DNA of 64,000 nt from Chamaelirium japonicum (taxonomy: Eukaryota; Streptophyta; Magnoliopsida; Liliales; Melanthiaceae). Below, piece by piece: positions 11,990 through 43,869 of the stretch. Within the stretch, counting starts at the first letter, position 1. The number at the start of each line of letters is the position of its first letter. The notes under the pieces are model-generated. The model was not told the origin of the DNA. It saw only the letters and a list, made by a program, of their open reading frames with translations, and did not search any database. A program made the translations under genes and the position numbers. The stretch lies in assembly GCA_947650365.1 (NCBI GenBank), contig OX393550.1:71619478-71683477 (forward strand), in the 5' to 3' direction.

Positions 11990-12526
11990 TCCCTATTAGG
12001 TAGTCGTAGGATCAAATACAGGGTTTATCTTATATTGTTGTGGTGTATAATAATGTGGCAAAACAAGGCTCGTTCTTTGATAGGGAATAAACTTTGTGTT
12101 CCTGTGATTGGCAGGCTTTAAATAATGGTCTTTATGATGCAATGGTACTTACGGGAGCCGTTCTAACCGGACATGTATGTCCTCTTCAAAGCATAAAAGA
12201 AACAAAAAACCTATTATCTTAAAAAGAAAAAATAAAACAAACAAAAAAATCCTATGCCATTGTGGGCCTTTGTGGCCAACCTTGGAATGAGATGAGAGGG
12301 AGTGATGGAACAATGATGGAAAGAGACAAACTTGAATTTAGGTGATTTAGACAGTGAGGGGCAGCATAATGAGAGGGGAGTGAGAGTTGTGAGCACAAGC
12401 AATTTAGTATTTTTTAACAAATATGAAATAAATAAAAATATTAAAATATTGGTATATTTTTGGATATTATCAATCAGTGCTTTTTGTTTTGTGGAAAATA
12501 CCTATGGGTATTTTTGGGAGCCTAGA
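11990..12526. other. unassigned intergenic DNA
   Basis: No convincing gene, RNA or terminal repeats. AT-rich with short A and T runs. Confidence 0.4.
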
Positions 12527-12880
12527 CCTGAGGTGCAGCTTCGTTGCTGCACCTCAGACGTTGTTTACCATCCTAGAAGTTTTAGAATTTGATGATTTTT
12601 GGTGGATGTGTTCTCTAGGGTAGGTGATCATCCTCACAAAAAATCAATAAATTCTAAAACTTCTAGGGTCATCAAATGTTCGAAACTTTGTCGATCGTTC
12701 ACTGTAACCGTTAATTTTGCCTAGCTCATTTGATGATCTTAGAAGTTCTAGAATTTGCTGATTTTTTATGAGGATGATCTCCTTACCTTAGACAGCACAC
12801 CCACAAAAAATCATTAAATTCTCGAACTTCTAGGGAGGTAAACAAGCGAGAGATGCAGCAATGATGTTACACCTCAGGTG
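12527..12880. mobile_element. fold-back element (about 350 bp)
   Basis: The left half (from CCTGAGGTGCAGC) pairs with the reverse complement of the right half (GCTGCATCTCTCGCTTG, then CTCCCTAGAAGTTCGAGAAT). Matching blocks TAGAAGTT-AGAATTTGATGA and GATCATCCTCA-AAAAAATCA occur on both arms. The left tip also contains a perfect small hairpin (CTGAGGTGCAGC / GCTGCACCTCAG, 12529-12558). There is no coding capacity. Confidence 0.7.
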
Positions 12881-12893
12881 CATGCTTCTTGCC

Positions 12894-12894
<1 letters not shown>

Positions 12895-12956
<62 letters not shown>
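12895..12956. repeat. (CT)n followed by (TA)n microsatellite
   Basis: Compound simple repeat directly abutting the next fold-back element. Confidence 0.95.
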
Positions 12957-12958
<2 letters not shown>

Positions 12959-13439
12959 GAGTGATCTGTTGCGAAACCCCCTTATTTGCGAAACTAAGCC
13001 ATAGCCGTCCGATCGGTGTGAATCGGACGGCACAAACCCTTTCCGCCCGGTTAAAAGCTTTAACCGTTCCCGGCCGTCCGATTGGCATGAATCGAACGGC
13101 ACAAATCTTTTCCGTCCCGGTTAAAAGCTTTAACCGTTCGATCGAACATCTCATTCGAATAGGACAAAAAACCGGGTCAACACAATCATGTTTTTGTCCT
13201 ATTCGAATGAGATCCCACAGATCTCATCCGTTCATTCGATCGAACGGTTAAAGCTTTTAACCAGGGCGGAAAGAATTTGTGCCGTCCGATTCACGCCAAT
13301 CGGACGGCCGGGAACGGTTAAAGCTTTTAACCGGGCAGAAAGGGTTTGTGCCGTCCGATTCACACCGATCGGACGGCTGTGGCTTAGTTTCGCAAATAAG
13401 GGGGTTTCGCATCTTAACCGGGTTTCGCAACAGATCACT

Positions 13440-13441
<2 letters not shown>
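12957..13441. mobile_element. fold-back element flanked by TA tracts (about 485 bp)
   Basis: Long inverted repeat: the outer ends are AGGAGTGATCTGTTGC and its complement, with arms of about 220 bp. Each arm contains two copies of a module with CGTCCGAT, GAATCGGACGGCACAAA, then CCGGTTAAAAGCTTTAACCG, itself palindromic. Both sides are bordered by (TA)n, so it inserted into, or is associated with, a TA microsatellite. No ORF. Confidence 0.85.

Positions 13442-13498
<57 letters not shown>
13442..13498. repeat. (TA)n microsatellite
   Basis: Uninterrupted TA repeat between two inverted-repeat elements. Confidence 0.97.
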
Positions 13499-13500
<2 letters not shown>

Positions 13501-13893
13501 GAATATGAAGTATGATCCTCCCGACTAGCCAACACACTAGTCCTCCCATATATTTAGGAACCATGTGATACTTTTTAACTAATTTTTTTAATGGATGGTT
13601 AATTCACTCTACTTGGATCATGATTAAATTTTTTTTTAAAAAAAAATTAAAATAACCCGATCAACGACCGACAAATTTAAAGGTAAACTATAGTTCGCAA
13701 ATACCCTTTTCAATGGTTAATCTAAAAATGCCACTTGACATATTTTTTTTTCTAAATTATTTTTCATAATCATTATTAGGATGGGTGAACCCACCATGAC
13801 CAATCTCTAACCCCGATTAAAAATTATCATGTGGCACTTGAATTAAAGGAAGGACTAGCATGTTGGCTAGTTGGGAGGACCATTCACCCTATT

Positions 13894-13896
<3 letters not shown>
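13499..13896. mobile_element. inverted-repeat element between TA tracts (about 400 bp)
   Basis: Ends are complementary: left GGGAATATG...CTCCCGACTAGCCAACA, right read on the minus strand GGGAATAGGG...CTCCCAACTAGCCAACA. The middle is AT-rich and unique. It is non-coding and bordered on both sides by TA repeats. Confidence 0.75.
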
Positions 13897-14187
<291 letters not shown>

Positions 14188-14920
14188 GAGGAATGCTTGG
14201 TTGCGCTGTGCGCTGCCGAGAGAAAGTGCGCTGTGCGCTGAGAGCCGTCCGATCAGACTTCATCCAACGGTGGCTCCCGCTCCCGCACCGCACCGCAGAT
14301 CTGATCCCGCTCCCGCACAGCAGACCCGCACCGCACCGTCCGATCAAAAAGGATTTGAGATCCGGTGAATCAAACGGCTCAAAAAACTCTCGCTGTTACT
14401 GTAGCGGCTACAGTAACAGCGAGTTTGATTTTGGGCCGTTGGATTCCCATCGATCCAACGGTTGGAAATTTGGTTTGGGTCTTTCGTTTTCCATCCGTTG
14501 GATCGATGAAAATCCAACGGCTCAAAACAATTTCGCTGTTACTGTAGCCGCTACAGTAACAGCGATTTTATTTTGGGCCGTTGGATTTCCATCGATCCAA
14601 CGGTTGGAAATTTGGTTTGGGTCTTTCGTTTTCCAACCGTTGGATCGATGGGAATCCAACGGCCCAAAATCAAACTCGTTGTTACTGTAGCCGCTACAGT
14701 AACAGCGAGAGTTTTTTGAGCCGCTTGATTCACCGGATCTCAAATCCTTTTTGATCGGACGGTGCGGTGCGGGTCTGCGGTGCGGGAGCGAGATCAGATC
14801 TGCGGTGCGGTGCGGGTCGGTGCGGGAGCGGGAGCCACCGTTGGATGAAGTCTGATCGGACGGCTCTCAGCGCACAGCGCACTTTCTCTCGGCAGCGCAC
14901 AGCGCAACCAAGCATTCCTC
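14188..14920. mobile_element. large fold-back element with nested palindromes (about 733 bp)
   Basis: The ends are GAGGAATGCTTGGTTGCGC and its complement, and almost the whole element is an inverted repeat with arms of about 360 bp. Within it three near-identical 33-35-bp palindromes centred on CTGTAGC-GCTACAG lie at 14389-14423, 14533-14565 and about 14675-14709. Copies of CCGTTGGAT / ATCCAACGG provide further pairing. Both flanks are TA tracts. No coding capacity. It should form a very stable hairpin in single-stranded DNA or in a transcript. Confidence 0.85.
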
Positions 14921-15879
<959 letters not shown>

Positions 15880-16013
15880 GAGGGAGCTTTTTTATGTTTC
15901 CCCACAAGGAGAGAAAAGCTTTCAGATCAGTCTCTCTCTCTCTCTCTAGCGTCTAAAACCATCCTTGCCCTCTCACAAAGCCTCTCACCCTTTACACTCA
16001 CCTGTGTTTGTCG

Positions 16014-16074
<61 letters not shown>

Positions 16075-16449
16075 ATCTTATAAGTCTCAGAGATCTTAGC
16101 AGCTGAGTCTCAGTCCTGTCTCGGTCGAAGTTGAAATCGGACGACCCGACGATCCCAAGGTGATCTTCATCGCTGCATTGCAACGAGTTTTTGCTTTGAT
16201 TTGCTCTCTATCTTTGCCCATCGACTTGCTGAGACCCGGGAAGTGCTGCTGCCTCTGCTGTTTGTCCCTGCGAGATTTAGGGATTTGTGCCGTGGGCTCT
16301 GCGGCATTTCCGTCGGGTTTAGATCCCGAAGCTTGTTGTTGAGGAACTATTTACTACTTGGGGTTGGGGGAGAGAGTATTGATGCTTTGGAGTTGCTCTG
16401 ATCCTGCTCAGATCTCTTGTACTCTGTCCTGTTCGTCGTCGGGGACGAA
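15880..16449 (+). other. putative 5' UTR exon of the SRF gene
   Basis: Pyrimidine-rich leader (CT runs at 15930-15950 and 16017-16075) followed by GC-richer sequence ending at a good donor GAA|GTGAGT (16449/16450). A 504-bp intron would then run to the acceptor TTTACAG at 16953, just 18 bp before the start codon. The transcription start is not determined. Short upstream frames are present but not supported as genes. Confidence 0.55.
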
Positions 16450-16843
16450 GTGAGTGAAGGACATAGCTTTGAGGTTTCTACTGTTTTTTTTCTTAGTTTT
16501 GGTGTTTCCTTGATCTATGCACGATCCCAAATTTTTTTTTTTTTGGAGTTTTAACAATTTTTTTTTTGTCTAAAAAAGCACTAATTTGTGGTATTTTTTG
16601 TACGAATACAGAGGGATTGGTAATGGGTAGGTTGAATGTGTTTCAAATTTTCATTTTGGTTGTTTTGAGCCTTTTGAATTTGGCATCTTTGTTTTTCTTC
16701 AATTTTTCATGGTGGGCTGTTTGATTTTCTCCAAGAGTTCTTTATCCTGTAGTAAAATCCGGTTTTTATATCTTCTCTTCAAATGGCAAGCTTTGAGTTG
16801 TAGCAATCAAGCCACATGATGAAATGGTCTGTTCCGGGTTCAA

Positions 16844-16847
<4 letters not shown>

Positions 16848-16919
<72 letters not shown>
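16848..16919. repeat. (CT)n microsatellite in the 5' UTR intron
   Basis: About 36 CT repeats ending 34 bp before the 3' splice site at 16953, where it may act as an extended polypyrimidine tract. Confidence 0.95.
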
Positions 16920-16922
<3 letters not shown>

Positions 16923-16971
16923 ATATCAGAAATCTTCTTTTTGGTGTTTACAGAATTGAGGCATCCTTATT

Positions 16972-38557
<21,586 letters not shown>

Positions 38558-38790
38558 TTATTCAGTACGCCTGCTGTAGCCTCTACTAACCTGGTAATTA
38601 GGATCCCCACCAATGAAAAGAAGGGTGGGAAATGCAATTGTCTATTTTTTATTTCATTGACCATTGTTTTCATTACTGATGTCGTGTATTTGTTACTTGT
38701 CTTTAATCATCATTTGATTTCATCTATCTATCCAATCTCATCCATCTCTGTTCATCTTCCATGATCTAGAAAAAATTTCTGTTGAAGATC
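38558..38790 (+). other. probable 3' UTR of the SRF gene
   Basis: Follows the stop codon TAA at 38555-38557. T-rich, with AT-rich words. No canonical AATAAA signal is obvious, so the cleavage site is not fixed. Confidence 0.45.
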
Positions 38791-38825
38791 AAAGTCGATG
38801 TCTCCGGCCTCACTGGTTCGAATAA

Positions 38826-38827
<2 letters not shown>

Positions 38828-38890
<63 letters not shown>
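38828..38890. repeat. (CT)n microsatellite
   Basis: About 31 CT repeats downstream of the SRF gene. Confidence 0.97.
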
Positions 38891-38893
<3 letters not shown>

Positions 38894-39048
38894 GTGGCTG
38901 AGGTCACATCCCAGATTCGATCTGTGCTTCTGTGTGGCTATTTTGTTCGGCAGGTTGTGGAATCGAATCCCGTGAGTCTCCCTCCTGTCTTTGTGGTGGC
39001 TTTATCTCTCACCATTGTGCGAGCTTATCTTTGCTCCTGCGTGACAAT
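38891..39048. repeat. duplicated segment, copy A
   Basis: Contains GAGGTCACATCCCAGATTCG, GTGGAATCGAATCCCGTGAG and TTTGCTCCTGCGTGACAAT. The same order reappears in copy B at about 39605-39740 continuing at 40310-40350, indicating an old local duplication. Confidence 0.8.
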
Positions 39049-39543
39049 TAGGGTTGCAAACGAGCCGAGCTTTGGTCTATTTGAGCTTGTTCATTTATTA
39101 AAAGCGCCTAAAACTTCAAGTTTGGGCTTGGCTTGTTTAATAGCCGAGCCGTGCTTTGGTCTGCTTGAGCTTGGGTCGTTTGTTAAACAAGACTAATCCT
39201 CAGGCTAGGCTTCGCTCGATTAGAGATCATATGGTCCCATATCGAGCTTGTTCCTGAACTCCAAAATCAGTCACAAGCGTTGACTATATATGTTAGGTCA
39301 ATTCAAGCCATTTATGAGCCTATTCACGAGCTTGCTTGCAAGCCTAAACAATAATGTTTGCGAGCCCAATCGAGCCGAGCTTTGGTCGGCTTGAGCTTGG
39401 CTTGTTTATTAAACGAACCTAAACTCTTGGCTTGGGCTTGGCTTGACTAGTAATCGAACGAATTCAAACGGGCTTTTATTAAGCTTGTTTGCGATCCATT
39501 TACACGAACTGCTTGGTTCGTTTGCAGCCCCACTCGAACCCTA
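39049..39543. mobile_element. hAT-type MITE A (about 495 bp)
   Basis: Ends TAGGGTTGCAAACGAGCC and, on the minus strand, TAGGGTTCGAGTGGGGCTGC, with good pairing of CTGCAAACGAACC-type motifs. Flanked by an imperfect 8-bp duplication (GTGACAAT / GTTACAAG). Copy B of the surrounding segment lacks this insertion (GTGACAAT continues straight on), which confirms the boundary. Rich in GAGCTTGG / CCGAGC words; non-coding. Confidence 0.75.
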
Positions 39544-39604
39544 GTTACAAGGCCCTGCTCTCATAACTAATTTAAGTACAGTCATAAGGCCGGGAGGGGG
39601 TGAC

Positions 39605-39740
39605 TGAGGTCACATCCCAGATGCAATCTGTGCTCCTGTGTCTCAATCTTGTCTTGCCGGTTGTGGTTGTGGAATCGAATTCCGTGAGCCTCCCTCTCGT
39701 CTTTGTGGCAGCTTTATCTCTTGCCTTTGTTGGCGAGATT
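39605..39740. repeat. duplicated segment, copy B
   Basis: Homologous to 38891-39048; its last part (TTATCTTTGCTCCTGTGTGACAAT, 40315-40340) is displaced by MITE B. Confidence 0.8.
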
Positions 39741-40309
39741 TAGGGGTGTGACTTGGGCAGGTCTGACCCGAACCCGACACGCCCAACCCGAACAATGGAC
39801 AAACATGGGCAAAGCTTGTTAAAAACTTGGACGGATTTGAACATAAAAAGATCAACCCGATTTCAATTTGGACGGTTTGGGCACCGATCTTCCCAACCTG
39901 AGGAACCTGAGGAAGTGACACACTAAGGTTGAATGCTTTGGTAGTTTTTTTTTTTTTATAGAAATCAGAGACTATATGTTAGATGTTGAATGCTAAGAAT
40001 TCGTTTGAAATATGTGAGGATATGGGTTGGATTTTATGTTTCCGTTATGCAAATCAAATATTTTTTTTATGCAATTCAAAAATCTGTTGGGTTTTTTTCC
40101 ATCTATTTATGTGCACAAGCATTTCTAATTGGGTAACCCGCCCAAGCCGCCCATTATTTTGCAAATTGGACAAGCCGAGCAACCAGAACAACTAGAGTAG
40201 GCAAACACGGGTTGGGCTTCCACGGGTTCCACGAGCAAAACGGGTTAAGGTTTGTGTAAGTCGGGTTGGGCATGAGCAAATCCTTCAATCCGCCCAAGTC
40301 CCACCCCTA
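39741..40309. mobile_element. hAT-type MITE B (569 bp)
   Basis: Terminal inverted repeats TAGGGGTGTGACTTGGGC and TAGGGGTGGGACTTGGGC, flanked by an 8-bp duplication with one mismatch (GCGAGATT 39733-39740, GTGAGATT 40310-40317). Copy A of the host segment lacks it, giving an empty-site comparison. Non-coding, with CCCGA and GGGTTGGGC words. A partial relative lies at 56726. Confidence 0.88.
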
Positions 40310-40464
40310 GTGAGATTATCTTTGCTCCTGTGTGACAATATTGCACCTTGGAGACTTGAATAAGAAAAGCAGTATAATAAATTATTATTGAATGGGGAAA
40401 AATATATCTATTTGCATTAATGCTCGACTATGAGCTTACATATGACTAACTACATCTTGCCGGA

Positions 40465-41063
40465 TGTGGGTGCAAAAATTGTATCGGACGCCGAATGGAC
40501 TCGTGCGACGGCCCAAGTGAGTAAGCCCGTCCGGGCTCATGAACCCACTCTGCAAGGCCCGCAATTCAAGCCCTCCCCCTTATTGGGCTCGCACAATGGC
40601 CCAATAAGGGCCCAGCAAGGAGGCCCAAAACCAGAGCCACGTCATCACCGCCACATCATCACTGCCATATTGGGCACTTGCCTATGCTATAAAAGGACCC
40701 CCAAGGCATTCAGAATGGGGGGTTGGTTATTCAATCAGAGGAAGAGAGGATTCCAAAGCCAGAGCTAGATCTTACTTCTCTCCTCCTTGTTCTTTTCTTG
40801 TTGCTCTATGCAACCCCCACTGTAAAAAGATTCTCTCGGCTTGTTGAGAGAACGCTTCCCCACCTTTATATTCATTATAGTGGAAAACCAGGTGGCACCT
40901 CTCGTCCGGAGACGTAGGTCGTAAGACCAAACTTCGACAACAACTCCACGTGTCTTCTTTCTCTTTACCTACTTTTTAATCTATAACTCTACATAACATC
41001 CACATTCAATCAAGGCTGTGGAGCGGGGTTCCCGATCAAGGCGGCTCAGAAAGTTCCCCCATA
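40465..41063 (+). repeat. element X 5' LTR (599 bp)
   Basis: TGTGGGTGC start. It contains a TATAAAAGG-like box (about 40690-40698) likely to be the RNA polymerase II promoter of the element, and TAGGTCGTAAGAC shared by all four LTRs. Confidence 0.88.
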
Positions 41064-41064
41064 A

Positions 41065-42534
41065 TCTTTGGCGTCGTCTGTGGGATATCGTTAGAGGTCT
41101 TACCCACACCTCTACCGACTCCTATTCAACTTGTGGTGACGAGCCACAAGTCCTCCTTCAAGTCAACCTCAATGCCTTCATCACGCCGACATCAACACGC
41201 TCGATGGTGAAGGCCAGCACCAACCCACCGAAGGCGGGTGCCGAACGAACAAATGATGCACTGATCGAAGAAGAACAAGAAATCTCAGTTGCAACCAACC
41301 AGAGAAATGTTCGGGAATGACTAGGGCTGCAAGGCAGCCATCCAGAAGGGCGCAACGATCGGCAGGACCCGTCATCCTCGAGGCGTCGATTTGGCAAAGA
41401 ACATGCTACTCAAAGGAGCGAGCCTCAGGCTACAGACGAGATCTCAACTCTGACTTCCAGCTGCTAAATCTCCCCAAGAAGAATACAGCCCTCGAACAAG
41501 AGAAAGACTCCTTGAAGAAGGCAGCTGAAAGGGAGGGGGTTATCATCCATAACTCTCCCGCTGCGACTGAAGGCCCACTGAAGACTCGCCCAGCTACGAG
41601 TCATCACCTCGAAGAACCAAGGAGGGTTCATGCCGAAAAGCGTCAAGTATCCATGCTAGCACCTAAGCAAACGGTGTGGGATCGTCTTGACATCAATGGC
41701 ACGCCAAGCCACCGTCGAGAAAGGTCGCCTGAATCAACGGGGTCTACTGGACGACCAATTCACTCGCATGCGAGAACACCAGATGCACGTGAGCTACTCA
41801 ACCGACGAAGGCAAACCACCGATGTGGGACGCCGCCATCAAGATCGCAGGCTATTAATCGCCTCAGCAGGGCCTCTTCATCACAAGGTGCTCGCAACCCC
41901 TTTCCCTATGGGTTGGTGAACACCGAGCCTACCAAAGTTCAACTGCATCAAGGGAGACCCTGCCCTCCATATCCTGGCCTTCAAGCAAGCCATGACACCA
42001 TATGAGTATGAGAATCATATCCTCTGCCGTATGTTCGCGGGAAGCCTCGAGGGACCTGCCCTCGACTGGTACCACACGCTACCTACCGGTATGGTGACCA
42101 CATTCAAAGAGTTGGCTGAACTCTTCATGGACCATTACCGGCTAAACTTAAAGCCGGAAAAGAAGCTAGATACACTCTACCGGCTGAAGATGGGCTCTGA
42201 CGAGTCTCTAAGGAGCTTCACGATGAGGTTTCGTAATGAACACTCTGAGCTCACCGGTCGGTCCCATAATGAGGAGGCCATCATGCTAGTATTCCAGAAT
42301 GCTATCCGGCCAGAGCTCCACATCTACATCGACTTTATCCGACATCCTCCTAGTACTTTGGAGGCAATGCTTAAGCGCGTACAGCGGGAGATAGAGGTTG
42401 AAGACAATCAGCGGGCTAGAAGACTACGCGAGCCCCGCGAGTCTCGTGACTCTCAACATAAGAAAGATGACGAAGCTCCGAATGAAGCACACTACAAGAA
42501 GTCTGCCAATGCCGTGTCCGACCAAAAGGTACAG
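41065..42534 (+). pseudogene. element X gag, 5' part
   Basis: One frame from about 41317 to 42530 carries a coiled-coil segment (NLPKKNTALEQEKDSLKKAA) followed by the Retrotrans_gag domain: FAGSLEGPALDWYHTLP, TFKELAELFMDHYRLNLK, LYRLKMGSDESLRSFTMRF and AIRPELHIYIDF. A TGA at 41917-41919 interrupts it where Y has CGA, a CpG-deamination change. Gag is cut at 42534 by the Cassandra TRIM and, 14 bp further, by element Y. Its 3' end resumes at 50430. Confidence 0.9.
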
Positions 42535-42585
42535 TGTAACATCCGCCCCAAACATACAAGATTTTGTCCGCTTTGCCCATGCCCG

Positions 42586-42672
42586 TACGAGAACTTCCCA
42601 GGGTGGTCACCCATCCTAGTACTGCTCTCGCCCGAGCACGCTTAACTACGGAGTTCTTACGAAATCCGTAGT
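42586..42672 (-). other. 5S rRNA-like block with pol III-type control region (Cassandra LTR 1)
   Basis: On the minus strand it reads AACTCCGTAGTTAAGCGTGC, GGGCGAGAG-AGTACTAGG and ATGGGTGACC-CC-GGGAAGT in the same order as plant 5S rRNA, including box A (AGTTAAGCGTGC) and box C (AGTACTAGGATGGGTGACC). The first third and the last bases of 5S are not conserved, so it is a retroelement promoter derived from or mimicking 5S, not a ribosomal RNA gene. Confidence 0.9.
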
Positions 42673-42997
42673 GGCGCACGGCTTTAAAACGCGTCTTCTA
42701 TGTTTGGGAGGAGAAATTATATAAGTAGCTCAGGATCTCCTTCTCTCCAGGCGATGTGGGGCTAACTCATGGCCTTGTACACCTCACCTCACCTCATCCA
42801 TCTTGGCATTCCCGCCTTAGGAGTCTTGGCTCTTGGCTATTGGCCTATTGGATCTTGGTCGTCACAATCCACCCCCCTTAGGGCTACACGTCCTCGTGTA
42901 GGGTTAGACCCCCCCATAGCGAGGAGAACCGGCTCTGATACCATTTTGTAACATCCGCCCCAAACATACAAGATTTTGTCCGCTTTGCCCGTGCCAG

Positions 42998-43084
42998 TAC
43001 GAGAACTTCCCAGGGTGGTCACCCATCCTAGTACTGCTCTCGCCCGAGCACGCTTAACTACGGAGTTCTTACGAAATCCGTAGT
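42998..43084 (-). other. 5S rRNA-like block (Cassandra LTR 2)
   Basis: Same block in the second LTR, identical to the first over box A to box C. In minus orientation this LTR is the 5' one and would drive transcription. Confidence 0.9.
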
Positions 43085-43302
43085 GGCGCACGGCTTTAAA
43101 ACGCGTCTTCTATGTTTGGGAGGGGAAATTATATAAGTAGCTCAGGATCTCCTTCTCTCCAGGCGATGTGGGGCTAACTCATGGCCTTGTACACCTCACC
43201 TCACCTCACCTCACCTCATCCATCTTGGCATTCCCGCCTTAGGAGTCTTGGCTCTTGGCTATTGGCCTATTGGATCTTGGTCGTCACATACAGGCCAAAA
43301 GG

Positions 43303-43816
43303 TGTGGGTGCAAAAATTGTACCGGACCGGATTAGAGCTACATGGGCCCGCGCAACGGCCCAAGCGGGTAAGCCCACAGTGCCACATCATTATCGCTACA
43401 TCATCACTGCTATATTGGGCACATGCCTATGCTACAAAAGGACCCCAAAGGCATTCAGGTGACGAGGGGGGTTGGTCATTTGATCAAAGGAGGAGGATTC
43501 GAGAGCAAGGGCTAGAGCTCAATTGTCCACTTCCTATTCTCTTCTAGTTGCCCCGTGCAACCCCATTGTACAAAGCTTCTCTCGGCCTATCGAGAGAACA
43601 CTTCCCCCTCCTTACTCATATTATAGTGAAGATCAGGTGGCACCTCACACCCGGAGACGTAGGTCGTAAGACTGAACTCCGTCACCAATCCTTGTGTCAT
43701 CACTCTCTACTCTCTCTATCTACTCTCCCATCTCTCTAACTCTACAAACCATCAACATTCAATCAAGGCTGTGGGGTGGGGTTCCCAATCAAGGCGGTAC
43801 GAAATTTTCCCCCACG
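43303..43816 (+). repeat. element Y 5' LTR (514 bp)
   Basis: TGTGGGTGC start, matching the other three LTRs; carries an internal deletion relative to its partner at 49827. Confidence 0.88.
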
Positions 43817-43869
43817 ATCTTTGGCGCCGTCTGTGGGATATCGATAGAGGTCTTACCCACACCTCTACC

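Larger units (their letters stand above)
42535..43288 (-). mobile_element. Cassandra-type TRIM retrotransposon (754 bp)
   Basis: Two LTRs, 42535-42866 (332 bp) and 42947-43288 (342 bp), flank an 80-bp internal region. The target-site duplication is TACAG (42530-42534, 43289-43293). In element (minus) orientation the LTR starts TGTGACGACC and ends GGATGTTACA; the primer-binding site is the complement of GGCTCTGATACCA (42931-42943) and the polypurine tract is the complement of CCACCCCCCTTA. The LTRs differ at three bases plus one 10-bp (two CACCT units) indel, so the insertion is young. Each LTR contains a 5S rRNA-like block, the hallmark of Cassandra. It encodes no protein and depends on enzymes supplied in trans. 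Confidence 0.93.

Noticed and set aside
42586-43084. 5S ribosomal RNA genes
   Set aside because: Only the box A to box C part resembles 5S rRNA, and both copies sit inside identical LTRs; this is the Cassandra promoter block, not rDNA.
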